Positions 36,100 through 43,136 of a DNA stretch of 64,000 bases are shown here, one piece after another. A model generated the notes under the pieces. The model had not been told where the DNA came from and searched no databases. It saw only the letters and a list, made by a program, of their open reading frames with translations. Where the stretch lies: contig CAJURY010000006.1 in assembly GCA_910589155.1 (NCBI GenBank), positions 9,217-73,216 on the forward strand, written 5' to 3'. A program made the translations under genes and the position numbers. The stretch comes from an uncultured Oscillospiraceae bacterium. Lineage in GTDB: Bacteria > Bacillota > Clostridia > Oscillospirales > Oscillospiraceae. How positions within the stretch are numbered: the first letter of the stretch is position 1; each line of letters begins with the position of its first letter.

Positions 36100-36525
36100 C
36101 CTATTTTTACCACAGCAAGATCGACGGGGCATTCGGGTAGAGGGATGCTTTTTTACCACCGCCTTATGAAAATACGCCCCCCATAGAGGGAACGGGCGCT
36201 TCATCAAATGGAAGTACTGATTGAACTCAACTTGCAACATAAGCAAAGCGGTTGCAAGTTGGAAAGGAGGAGCAAGGGAGTGGGCGGATGACGTTCTTTC
36301 GCAGAAAGAACGTCGGAGCAAAGCAAAATGCAACGGTGCAGTAATAGCTCCCTGGTTAATACGCACCAAAAGCCAATTCACAAACCAGCGAAGCGTTTGT
36401 GGATTGGAAAGGAGCCGCGACAAAATGAGTGAGAGGTGACTTTTATAAAAAGTCGCGCAATCAAAATTAAACATAGAATAGAAACCCAAACGGAAGCCCA
36501 ACGTAGTGGGTTCCGTTTGGAAGCG
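36100..36525. repeat. Hairpin-rich noncoding tract
   Basis: About 425 bases without a credible gene hold several hairpins in series. They include CAACTTGCAA/TTGCAAGTTG (36228-36261), GACGTTCTTTC/GAAAGAACGTC (about 36289-36313), CCAATTCACAAAC/GTTTGTG-ATTGG (about 36374-36406), and a CCAAACGGAA-type stem near 36485-36521. Two hairpins are each followed by GGAAAGGAG. It lies between tRNA-Leu and the TM2 gene. The first hairpin's loop CATAAGCAAAGCGG also occurs at 34887-34900 on the other strand. Confidence 0.45.
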
Positions 36526-36592
36526 AAGAAAAAGCCCAACTGTCGTATTTTTCCCGCTTCGCGGGGAAAATAGACATGAGGGCTTTCTTCTG
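36526..36592 (-). terminator. Terminator of tRNA-Leu
   Basis: On the minus strand, just past the tRNA, AGAAAGCCC pairs with GGGCTTTTTCT around an inner TTTTCCCCGC/GCGGGAAAA stem (about 36549-36570). It ends in a T-rich tract. Confidence 0.55.
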
Positions 36593-36595
36593 AGC

Positions 36596-36682
36596 TGGTG
36601 CCGCTAACCGGGGTCGAACCGGTACGGATGTTACTCCGAGGGATTTTAAGTCCCTTGTGTCTGCCAATTCCACCATAGCGGC
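36596..36682 (-). tRNA. tRNA-Leu (anticodon UAA)
   Basis: Minus-strand cloverleaf. Acceptor GCCGCTA pairs with TAGCGGC, followed by discriminator A and an encoded CCA (36596-36598). The D-arm is TGGTGGAATTGGCAGAC, the anticodon arm AGGGACTTAAAATCCCT with anticodon TAA, then a long variable arm typical of class II tRNA-Leu and the T-arm GGTTCGACCCCGG. It reads UUA codons, which are rare in the genes here. Confidence 0.95.
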
Positions 36683-36710
36683 AAATTACCTTATCATTTT
36701 AACAGTTTTC

Positions 36711-36789
36711 TGCCGCCGCGTCAAGATGCGGCGGCAATTTTTCCCATAGTTTTCTCTCAGGCAGGTCGATGCGCCGCCTGCCTGGGAGA
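36711..36789 (-). terminator. Two inverted repeats downstream of the GH13 gene cluster
   Basis: A 9-bp stem TGCCGCCGC/GCGGCGGCA (36711-36719 with 36728-36736) and a stem CTCAGGCAGG/CCTGCCTGGGAG (about 36757-36789) follow the small gene at 36795. Neither has a strong T run on the minus strand, so they may stabilise the 3' end more than terminate. Confidence 0.4.
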
Positions 36790-36794
36790 ATTTC

Positions 36795-36968
36795 TTACAT
36801 CATATGCTCTTCCGCGCAGTTGTCCAGCACCCGCATTCCCATTTCGCCGGGCTTCGCCACGGGGAATTTTGCGATGCTGGTTTCATCAAATTTTGCGCAA
36901 AGCCGCTTTTCCGGCTCCAGCCGCAGGTCTACCGGGGCATTTTTACAGTCGTTTTTCTGGCTCATCAT
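36795..36968 (-). CDS. Small protein of unknown function (57 aa)
   Basis: A 57-residue protein: opening MMSQKNDCKNAPVDLR, middle LCAKFDETSIAKFPVAKPG, ending DNCAEEHMM. It has three Cys residues. A strong ribosome site AGGAGG lies six bases before the first ATG (36968), with a second ATG directly after. It is the last gene of a likely unit with the 57-residue gene at 37002 and the GH13 enzyme. No family is recognised. Confidence 0.7.
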   Translation of the reverse strand: MMSQKNDCKNAPVDLRLEPEKRLCAKFDETSIAKFPVAKPGEMGMRVLDNCAEEHMM

Positions 36969-37001
36969 CTATCACCTCCTGCATAGTATGCCCCAAAACG
37001 G

Positions 37002-37175
37002 CTATGCAAGCAGCGCGGCGATGGCTTTTCCAATTTCGCAGGAGGCGCGGTGGATGCAGGTTTCATAGCAGCAGTCCACATCCTCCAAATTTTTTGCTTC
37101 AGGATCATATTCCACCGCAACCATGCGGCTTTGATCCGCCTGCCGGCAAAAGCCGGTGAGAAAGCACTCTTCCAT
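37002..37175 (-). CDS. Small cysteine-rich protein (57 aa)
   Basis: A 57-residue protein beginning MEECFLTGFCRQADQ and containing DVDCCYETCIHRASCEIGKAI: seven Cys in all, spaced as C-x4-C and CC-x3-C-x5-C, suggestive of a metal site. The ATG at 37175 overlaps the TAA of the GH13 gene (TAATG) and has AGGAG eight bases upstream, so translation is coupled. The family resembles short clostridial proteins known to me only as hypothetical. The coupling with a glucan enzyme is notable but may be incidental. Confidence 0.75.
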   Translation of the reverse strand: MEECFLTGFCRQADQSRMVAVEYDPEAKNLEDVDCCYETCIHRASCEIGKAIAALLA

Positions 37176-39025
37176 TAAATATTCTCCTGTTTGACAGCGC
37201 AAAAGCCCATGGGCAGCAGCGCCAGACTGCCGGAGGCGATGGTTTCTACATTGCGTCCAAAAATCACCCGGTTGCCTGCTGGAATTGCCCAACGATCTTC
37301 TGTGCGGTTTACATAAATCCAAATGGTTTCGTTTTTAAACTGCCGCATAAAAGCCAGATGTCCGTCGGAGGCGGTTTGGAATTGAATATTGCCTTGCTGC
37401 AAGGCGGAAAATTCCTGCTTGAGCCGCCCCAGATTGCGGAAATGCTCCTGCAAATCCACTTCTTCATGTCCCCATGGGAAGGGACGGCGGTTGAAAGGAT
37501 CGGCATAGCCTTCCATGCCTGCTTCATCGCCGTAATAGAGGCAGGGCACGCCGGGCAAAGTGTATTGCAGGAAGGACGCCATATGCAGCCGCTCTTTTGC
37601 CAGGAGACGCTGATTGGGCGCAAGACGCCGGGCCGCTTTTTCGGCGCGGCTGCCTTCAAAGCTGTCCACCAGAGCGGTGAGGGCGCGGGGGGTGTCGTGG
37701 GTGCCAAGGCTGTTCATGACGCAGCTCAAAACCTGCGGCGGATAATGCTCCGCAATTTCCATGACGGCTTCCTTCAGGCCGGAGCCGTTGTCCAGTCCGG
37801 TCATGAATTGCAAAATGGCAGTGCGGAAGGGATAATTCATCACAGAATCCAATTCTCCATCTACAAAATACCGGCGGCGCACGCCGTAGGCCACTTTGTT
37901 GCTGGCGTCCTCCCAAACCTCGCCGATGAGCAGCGCGTCGGGCTTCAGATCCCGGATGCGGCGCTTTAGCCGCAGCACAAATTCGTCCGGCAATTCGTCT
38001 ACTACGTCCAGCCGGAAGCCGTCCGCGCCCAGCTTCAGCCAGTGCGCGACTACGGAATCTGCATCGTCAATGACATAGGCCATGAAATTCGGATTCAGCT
38101 TGTGGATGCAGGGCAGGGTGTCAAAATCCCACCAGCATTCATAGCTGTCCGGGTAATGGCGAAATTTGTACCAGCTTCGGTAGGGAGAATCCGGGTTGGA
38201 ACAGGCACCGCCGTATACGCCTTGGCGGTCAAAGTAAATGCTTTCGCTGCCGGTGTGGGAATAAACTCCATCCAGTACCACGCGGATGCCTTTTTGATGG
38301 GCGGCTTCGCAAAGGGTGGCGAAATCCTTTTCCGTTCCCAGCATGGGGTCGGGGGTTTTGTAGTCGAAGGTGTCGTACCGATGGCTGGAAAAAGCCTTGG
38401 AAATGGGATTTAAATACAATATTTTTACGCCAAAAGAGGCGATATAATCCATTTTATTGGTAATTCCCTGGAAATTACCGCCGAAAAAGTCATTGTTCAG
38501 CACAATGCCCTCCGAGGTGGGCTGCCAGCAGACTTCCTCGTTCCAGCTTTTGTGAACGGTATAAGGCTCCAGCTTGCCGGTGAGATCCGAGTCGCCCAAT
38601 TTGGCGAACCGGTCGGGAAATACCTGATACATCACCGCGCCTTTCGCCCAGTCGGGGGTCGCAAAATCGGCGGGAATGCAGCTAAGCTGCCAGCGATCGC
38701 CCATTTCCATGTTGGTGTCCTCGCCGCCTTGACGCAGCAGCTTGAAGGACTCATTTTGCGTGGTAATGCGGAAAAAGTAGAAAAACAGTCCCGGTTCAGG
38801 CAGGGAAAATTCACCCTTGTAGATTTCATAGGGCCCCTGCGTTTTTTCTTTTTCCATGGGAACGGAAAAGGCGGGGGTGCCATTTTCGTTTTCCAGCAGG
38901 CAGAAAACGTTTTTGGTAAGAATCTGAGCGGGGATGTGAATGTGTAAGGTGCAACGCTGCCCCGGCGTCAGGGTGCCGAACGGCTCTTTGTAGCAGGACA
39001 GGCGGCTGTTATAGAGGATTCGCAT
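37175..39025 (-). CDS. GH13 alpha-glucosidase / neopullulanase-type enzyme
   Basis: A 616-residue glycoside hydrolase family 13 enzyme, predicted cytoplasmic because no signal peptide is visible. An N-terminal beta domain (about 1-120) precedes the catalytic barrel. Catalytic residues: Asp340 in GFRLDVVDE, Glu369 in LLIGEVWED and Asp444 in NSLGTHDTPR; earlier motifs VMYQVFPDRF and DGVYSHTG are also present. Family members with the N-domain and this layout cleave cyclodextrins, pullulan or maltodextrins; the exact specificity is not shown. The ATG at 39025 follows GGAGAAG; a TTG five codons earlier would overlap that site. Followed by two small coupled genes. The glgA gene lies 350 nt upstream on the same strand, separated by a terminator-like repeat. 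Confidence 0.9.
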   Translation of the reverse strand: MRILYNSRLSCYKEPFGTLTPGQRCTLHIHIPAQILTKNVFCLLENENGTPAFSVPMEKEKTQGPYEIYKGEFSLPEPGLFFYFFRITTQNESFKLLRQGGEDTNMEMGDRWQLSCIPADFATPDWAKGAVMYQVFPDRFAKLGDSDLTGKLEPYTVHKSWNEEVCWQPTSEGIVLNNDFFGGNFQGITNKMDYIASFGVKILYLNPISKAFSSHRYDTFDYKTPDPMLGTEKDFATLCEAAHQKGIRVVLDGVYSHTGSESIYFDRQGVYGGACSNPDSPYRSWYKFRHYPDSYECWWDFDTLPCIHKLNPNFMAYVIDDADSVVAHWLKLGADGFRLDVVDELPDEFVLRLKRRIRDLKPDALLIGEVWEDASNKVAYGVRRRYFVDGELDSVMNYPFRTAILQFMTGLDNGSGLKEAVMEIAEHYPPQVLSCVMNSLGTHDTPRALTALVDSFEGSRAEKAARRLAPNQRLLAKERLHMASFLQYTLPGVPCLYYGDEAGMEGYADPFNRRPFPWGHEEVDLQEHFRNLGRLKQEFSALQQGNIQFQTASDGHLAFMRQFKNETIWIYVNRTEDRWAIPAGNRVIFGRNVETIASGSLALLPMGFCAVKQENI

Positions 39026-39115
39026 AGGTTTCTTCTCCAAACGGATAGATTTTGTTCAAGGAATGCAGGTATGCGCTTGGGGGAAAATGGTGCATGGCAG
39101 CATCCATTTTTATAT

Positions 39116-39195
39116 CGTAGGGGCGAATCTATGTGTCCGCTCGCTGAAGGGCAGTTTTTCCAGGGAACGGGCGGACACACAGGTTTGCCCCTACG
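39116..39195. mobile_element. Short MITE-like element with 25-bp terminal inverted repeats
   Basis: The left end CGTAGGGGCGAATCTATG... and right end ...CAGGTTTGCCCCTACG pair over 25 bp with about 3 mismatches, enclosing a 30-nt middle. The element is 80 bp and codes for nothing. A half copy lies at 36031-36056. Its location in the 39026-39372 intergenic region fits a passive insertion. No target duplication is clear. Confidence 0.5.
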
Positions 39196-39334
39196 GCTGG
39201 GTATTTGATTTTGCGAAAATTGAAATGCGTTTCAAATTTGTAGGTGTATACGCATGATCGTGGGCGCCTCCCGGTGGGCGGACGCAAGTCCGCCCCTGCG
39301 GCACGGAATTTTAGATACGGGAAAGACAGACCGC

Positions 39335-39365
39335 AACGCTTTACCCGCAAAGCGGGTAAAGCGTT
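39335..39365. terminator. Terminator-like repeat after glgA
   Basis: A perfect 14-bp stem (AACGCTTTACCCGC with GCGGGTAAAGCGTT) with a 3-nt loop lies just past the glgA stop. The T-rich tail (TTTCTTTTTTC) is on the plus strand, so it may work better in that direction. Confidence 0.6.
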
Positions 39366-39372
39366 TCTTTTT

Positions 39373-40809
39373 TCAGCAGCCAACGACCTTGCAAAACAGA
39401 TCCATATACTTTCCGGCAGGGACAGTCCAGCTAAAGTCCGTGGCCATATCCCGGTTGACAATGCGCTCCCAGATGGCTGGGTTGCTGTACAGCTCCAGAC
39501 AGCGCAGCACCGCGCCGCAGAAATCGTCGCCGTTGTAGCTTTGGAAGGTTACGCCGAGACCAGCGTCCGCCGCCACGTTTACAGGGGGCACGGTGTCTTT
39601 CAAACCGCCGGTGGCGTTGACCACCGGAACGGTGCCGTACCGCATGGCGTTCATCTGGCTCAGGCCGCAGGGTTCGGATTTGCTGGGCATGAGGTAAATG
39701 TCGGAAGCGGCGTACACAAGGTTTGCCAGCCGCAGATTAAAGCAGATCTGGGCAGAAACCTTGTCTGGGTGATGATAGCTGAGATCCCGCAAAAAGTCCT
39801 CATACTGCCCTTCGCCAGTGCCCACCACCACAAGCTGCACGTCTTCCCGGAGCATCCGGTTGGCGCTGTAGCACAAAAGGTCAATACCTTTATGCCCAGC
39901 CAAGCGGGTTACCATACCCATCAGGGGCACATCCGGGCGCAAAGGCAACCCCAATTCCTTTTGCAGCGCAGCCTTACAGGCGGCCTTGCCTTCTTTAAAG
40001 GTATTTTGATCGTAATTGCAGGGCAGGGAACTGTCTGTGGCCGGATCAAAACGATCCATGTCAATGCCGTTGGTGATGCCGGAAAGCTTCCAGGTGAGGC
40101 CGGAAAGCACGCCGTCCAGCCCATGGGCGTAATAGGGATATAAAAGCTCGTGGGCGTAGGTTTCCGACACGGTGGTAATGGCGTCGCAGCATTCGATTGC
40201 GCCCTTCATCAGATTGATGCTGCCGTCCATGGTGAGCAGATGGCGGTATTGCTCCGGCATACCCAGCACATCGTCAAAAAAGTTCGCGTCCGCCCAGCCC
40301 TGATACTCAATGTTGTGAATGGTGAAAACGCTCTTGCAGCCGGGAAAAACCGTCTGATAGTTGGATTTTAAATATACGGGAAGAGCGGCTGTCTGCCAAT
40401 CGTTGCACTGGATGACTTGGGGACGAAAATCTATGGCGTTCATGGCGTCCAGCACGGCTTTCGAGAAATAGCCGAAGCGTTCGCCGTCGTCCATGGCGCC
40501 GTACAAGCTGCCCCCGCGATGGCCGAAGTAATAATCGTTGTCAATGAAATAAACTGTGACGGCCTGCTCTTTTTGCAGTCGGCGTACCCCTACATATTGC
40601 TGCCGCCAACCGAGATTGGTCTCGAACTGTGCCACTAGCTCCGTGGGGAAATCGGGGTTTTCCTTGATTTTTTTATAGTAGGGCAAAAAGAGACAAACTT
40701 CATTGCCAGGCATTCTGGCAAGCTCCTTGGGCAACGCTTCCATGACGTCTCCCAGACCGCCGGATTTGGCGTAGGGTGCAGCCTCGGAGGAAACCATTGC
40801 GATTTTCAT
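39373..40809 (-). CDS. glgA: Glycogen synthase (ADP-glucose type)
   Basis: A 478-residue GT5 glycosyltransferase that extends alpha-1,4-glucan from ADP-glucose. Seen: N-terminal MKIAMVSSEAAPYAKSGGLGDV, whose KxGGL motif binds ADP-glucose, and late MPSKSEPCGLSQMNAMRYGT, the C-terminal substrate motif. The ATG at 40809 overlaps the glgD stop (TAATG); AAAGGAG lies ten bases upstream. Length is typical. Last gene of glgB-glgC-glgD-glgA. Confidence 0.96.
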   Translation of the reverse strand: MKIAMVSSEAAPYAKSGGLGDVMEALPKELARMPGNEVCLFLPYYKKIKENPDFPTELVAQFETNLGWRQQYVGVRRLQKEQAVTVYFIDNDYYFGHRGGSLYGAMDDGERFGYFSKAVLDAMNAIDFRPQVIQCNDWQTAALPVYLKSNYQTVFPGCKSVFTIHNIEYQGWADANFFDDVLGMPEQYRHLLTMDGSINLMKGAIECCDAITTVSETYAHELLYPYYAHGLDGVLSGLTWKLSGITNGIDMDRFDPATDSSLPCNYDQNTFKEGKAACKAALQKELGLPLRPDVPLMGMVTRLAGHKGIDLLCYSANRMLREDVQLVVVGTGEGQYEDFLRDLSYHHPDKVSAQICFNLRLANLVYAASDIYLMPSKSEPCGLSQMNAMRYGTVPVVNATGGLKDTVPPVNVAADAGLGVTFQSYNGDDFCGAVLRCLELYSNPAIWERIVNRDMATDFSWTVPAGKYMDLFCKVVGC

Positions 40810-41924
40810 TATACCACTTCTCCTTTTTTCACCATAACGGGGTTCTCCGGCGCGCCCACCAGACGGCTGCCGGCACGCACCACAACCTCCTTGTCCAAAA
40901 TGGCGTTTTCCACGTAAGCCCCTTCCCCAATGACGCAGTCGTTCATAATGATGGAATTTTTCACCGTCGCGCCTTCTTTCAAACTGACGTGGCGGAAGAA
41001 GACGGAATGCTCCGCTGTTCCTTCCAGCACGCTGCCGTCGGAGATGATGCATTCGTTAATATCGGAGTTTTCGCCGTAGTATACAGGCACCTGATTGCGC
41101 ACCTTGGTGTAAATGGTGCGGCCGGCGCTGAACAGCCCCGCCTGAATTTCGGGATTGGTAAGTGCCAGATTGTTCCGGTAGTATTCCAGAGTGCTCTCGT
41201 TAAACAGAGCCAGACCTTCGAACTGGTATACGCCTACGGTGATTTCCTTCTGGTTGAAGTATTGCAGGATGAAATCCCGCTCAAACCGGTAAAGGTTCCG
41301 GGCGACGTTTTCCTGCACATAGTGGATGAGCAAATCCCGGCGCAGAACGAAAATGCCGGTAGAAGCCAGATAACCGGCTCCGGCGGTGTAGTCCACGGCG
41401 ATGTCCGCCACCTCGCCTTTTTTGTCCAGACGAATGGCAAGGCTCAAAGGCTTTTTTCCGTCGGCGATGCCATCTTTTGTGACAACGGTCACGTCCTTGC
41501 CGGAGGCAATGTGGGCTTCCAGTACTTTTTCCAGATCAATATTGCACAGTACGCCGGAGTCAGCCAGCACCACGAAATCCTCCTGGGCTTCCTCCAGAAA
41601 TACGATCACGGAGGACAGCGCTTCCAGCTTGCCCCGGAAGGAACCGTTGCGGCTGGTGGAGTAGGGGGTGAGGAATTCCAGACCGCCTTCCTCCAGTTCC
41701 AGATCCCACTCCTGGCCGGAGCCGATGTGATTCATCAGGGACTGGTATTTATAAAGAGACATAATGCCAATATGCCGGATCCCGGCGTTGGACATGTTGG
41801 AAAGGGAAAAATCAATCTGGCGGTATCGGCCGCCGTAAGGAAGCGACGCCATGGTGCGTTTGTTGGTGAGTTCCCCCAGAGAACTGTCGTAAATATTAGC
41901 GAAAATAATACCCAATGCGTTCAT
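40809..41924 (-). CDS. glgD: GlgD, glucose-1-phosphate adenylyltransferase-like subunit
   Basis: A 371-residue homologue of GlgC found in Firmicutes. It keeps the nucleotidyltransferase fold (VLADSGVLCNIDLE, GYLASTGIFVLRRDLLI) and the C-terminal left-handed beta helix with hexapeptide turns (ECIISDGSVLEGTAEHSVFF...NSIIMNDCVIGEGA). The N-terminal pyrophosphorylase loop is degenerate: NALGIIFANIYDSSLGELTNKR replaces the GGxGxRL motif. Known GlgD proteins are weak or inactive alone and boost GlgC activity in a heterotetramer. It overlaps glgA at its stop and follows glgC by 15 nt. Confidence 0.93.
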   Translation of the reverse strand: MNALGIIFANIYDSSLGELTNKRTMASLPYGGRYRQIDFSLSNMSNAGIRHIGIMSLYKYQSLMNHIGSGQEWDLELEEGGLEFLTPYSTSRNGSFRGKLEALSSVIVFLEEAQEDFVVLADSGVLCNIDLEKVLEAHIASGKDVTVVTKDGIADGKKPLSLAIRLDKKGEVADIAVDYTAGAGYLASTGIFVLRRDLLIHYVQENVARNLYRFERDFILQYFNQKEITVGVYQFEGLALFNESTLEYYRNNLALTNPEIQAGLFSAGRTIYTKVRNQVPVYYGENSDINECIISDGSVLEGTAEHSVFFRHVSLKEGATVKNSIIMNDCVIGEGAYVENAILDKEVVVRAGSRLVGAPENPVMVKKGEVV

Positions 41925-41939
41925 AGCAATCTACCCCCT

Positions 41940-43124
41940 TTAGCGTACTTCGCCGGGCGCAACCACGGCGTTTGCTTCAATCGTCTCATTTTTGCCTACG
42001 ACGCTGATCTTTTTGCGCTCGCCCAGGCCAAAGGCGCCACCGATAATCGCGCCCTTGCAGATGCGGGTGCCTTCACCGATGATGGCGTGGCGGATAATCG
42101 CGCCGGGTTCCACCGTTACGCCGGGCATCAGTACGGAATCTTCCACCTGGGCGCCTTCGCCGATGGCGCAGCCGTTGGAAATGACGGAATGCTTGACGCT
42201 GCCCTGAATGACGCCGCCTTCGGCAATGAGACTGTCCACGGTTTTCGCCTGCTTTGCCACATAGGTGGAGGGCAGGGCGTAGTTCCGGGCGGAGATTTTC
42301 TTGTCGGCGGAGCGGATGTCAAAATTGGGGGCGGTGCCCAGCAGATCCATGTTGGCTTCCCACAGAGAATCGATGGTGCCAACGTCCTTCCAGTAGCCCT
42401 CAAAGTCGTAGGCCCACAGCTTGTGGCCGGAGTTCAGCAAAGCGGGAATGACGTTTTTGCCAAAGTCATTTTCCGAGGTGGGGTCGGCTTCGTCTTCTGT
42501 GAGGAACTTTTTCAGCACGCTCCAGCGGAAAATGTAGATGCCCATGGAGGCGTTGTTGCTCTTGGGCTTGGGGGGCTTTTCCTCAAACTCATAAATGGAA
42601 CCGTCGGGATTGGTGTTCATGATACCGAAGCGGCTGGCTTCTTCCATGGGAACGGTGCGCACGGCGATGGTGCAGTCCGCGCCGGCTTTTTCATGGTGGG
42701 TCAGCATGGCGGCGTAGTCCATGCGGTAGATGTGGTCGCCGGAAAGAATCAGCACGTTGTCCGGGTCGAACCGCTCAATAAAGGGGATATTCTGATAAAT
42801 GGCGTTGGCAGTGCCCTTGTACCACTCGGATTTTTTGCTTCTGGCGTAGGGGGGCAGCACCTGGGCGCAGCAGTGGGACTTATTCAGTCCCCAAGGCTGG
42901 CCGTTGCCGATGTACTCGTTCAGCTCCAGGGGCTGATACTGGGTGAGAATGCCCACGGTATCAATACCGGAGTTGACGCAGTTGGAAAGGGGAAAGTCAA
43001 TGATGCGATATTTGCCGCCGAAGGGAACGGCGGGCTTGGCGGTATTTTCCGTCAGGATTTTCAGCCGGCTGCCCTGGCCGCCGGCCAGCAGCATGGCAAT
43101 GCAGCGTTTTTTCTGGAAATACAT
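41940..43124 (-). CDS. glgC: Glucose-1-phosphate adenylyltransferase (ADP-glucose pyrophosphorylase)
   Basis: A 394-residue enzyme making ADP-glucose from ATP and glucose-1-phosphate, the committed step of glycogen synthesis. Seen: LLAGGQGSRLKILTENTAKPAVPFGGKYRIIDF at residues about 12-45, with the signature GGxGxRL and catalytic Lys/Arg, LILSGDHIYRMDY with the metal Asp, FEEKP, and a C-terminal beta helix. It lacks nothing obvious. The ATG at 43124 is preceded by GAGGAGATG. It lies 12 nt after glgB. The GlgD partner is next. Confidence 0.95.
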   Translation of the reverse strand: MYFQKKRCIAMLLAGGQGSRLKILTENTAKPAVPFGGKYRIIDFPLSNCVNSGIDTVGILTQYQPLELNEYIGNGQPWGLNKSHCCAQVLPPYARSKKSEWYKGTANAIYQNIPFIERFDPDNVLILSGDHIYRMDYAAMLTHHEKAGADCTIAVRTVPMEEASRFGIMNTNPDGSIYEFEEKPPKPKSNNASMGIYIFRWSVLKKFLTEDEADPTSENDFGKNVIPALLNSGHKLWAYDFEGYWKDVGTIDSLWEANMDLLGTAPNFDIRSADKKISARNYALPSTYVAKQAKTVDSLIAEGGVIQGSVKHSVISNGCAIGEGAQVEDSVLMPGVTVEPGAIIRHAIIGEGTRICKGAIIGGAFGLGERKKISVVGKNETIEANAVVAPGEVR

Positions 43125-43136
43125 GGATACATCTCC

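Noticed and set aside
36082..36501. A 139-codon minus-strand frame in the hairpin tract
   Set aside because: It runs through several inverted repeats and lacks a ribosome site and recognisable motifs.
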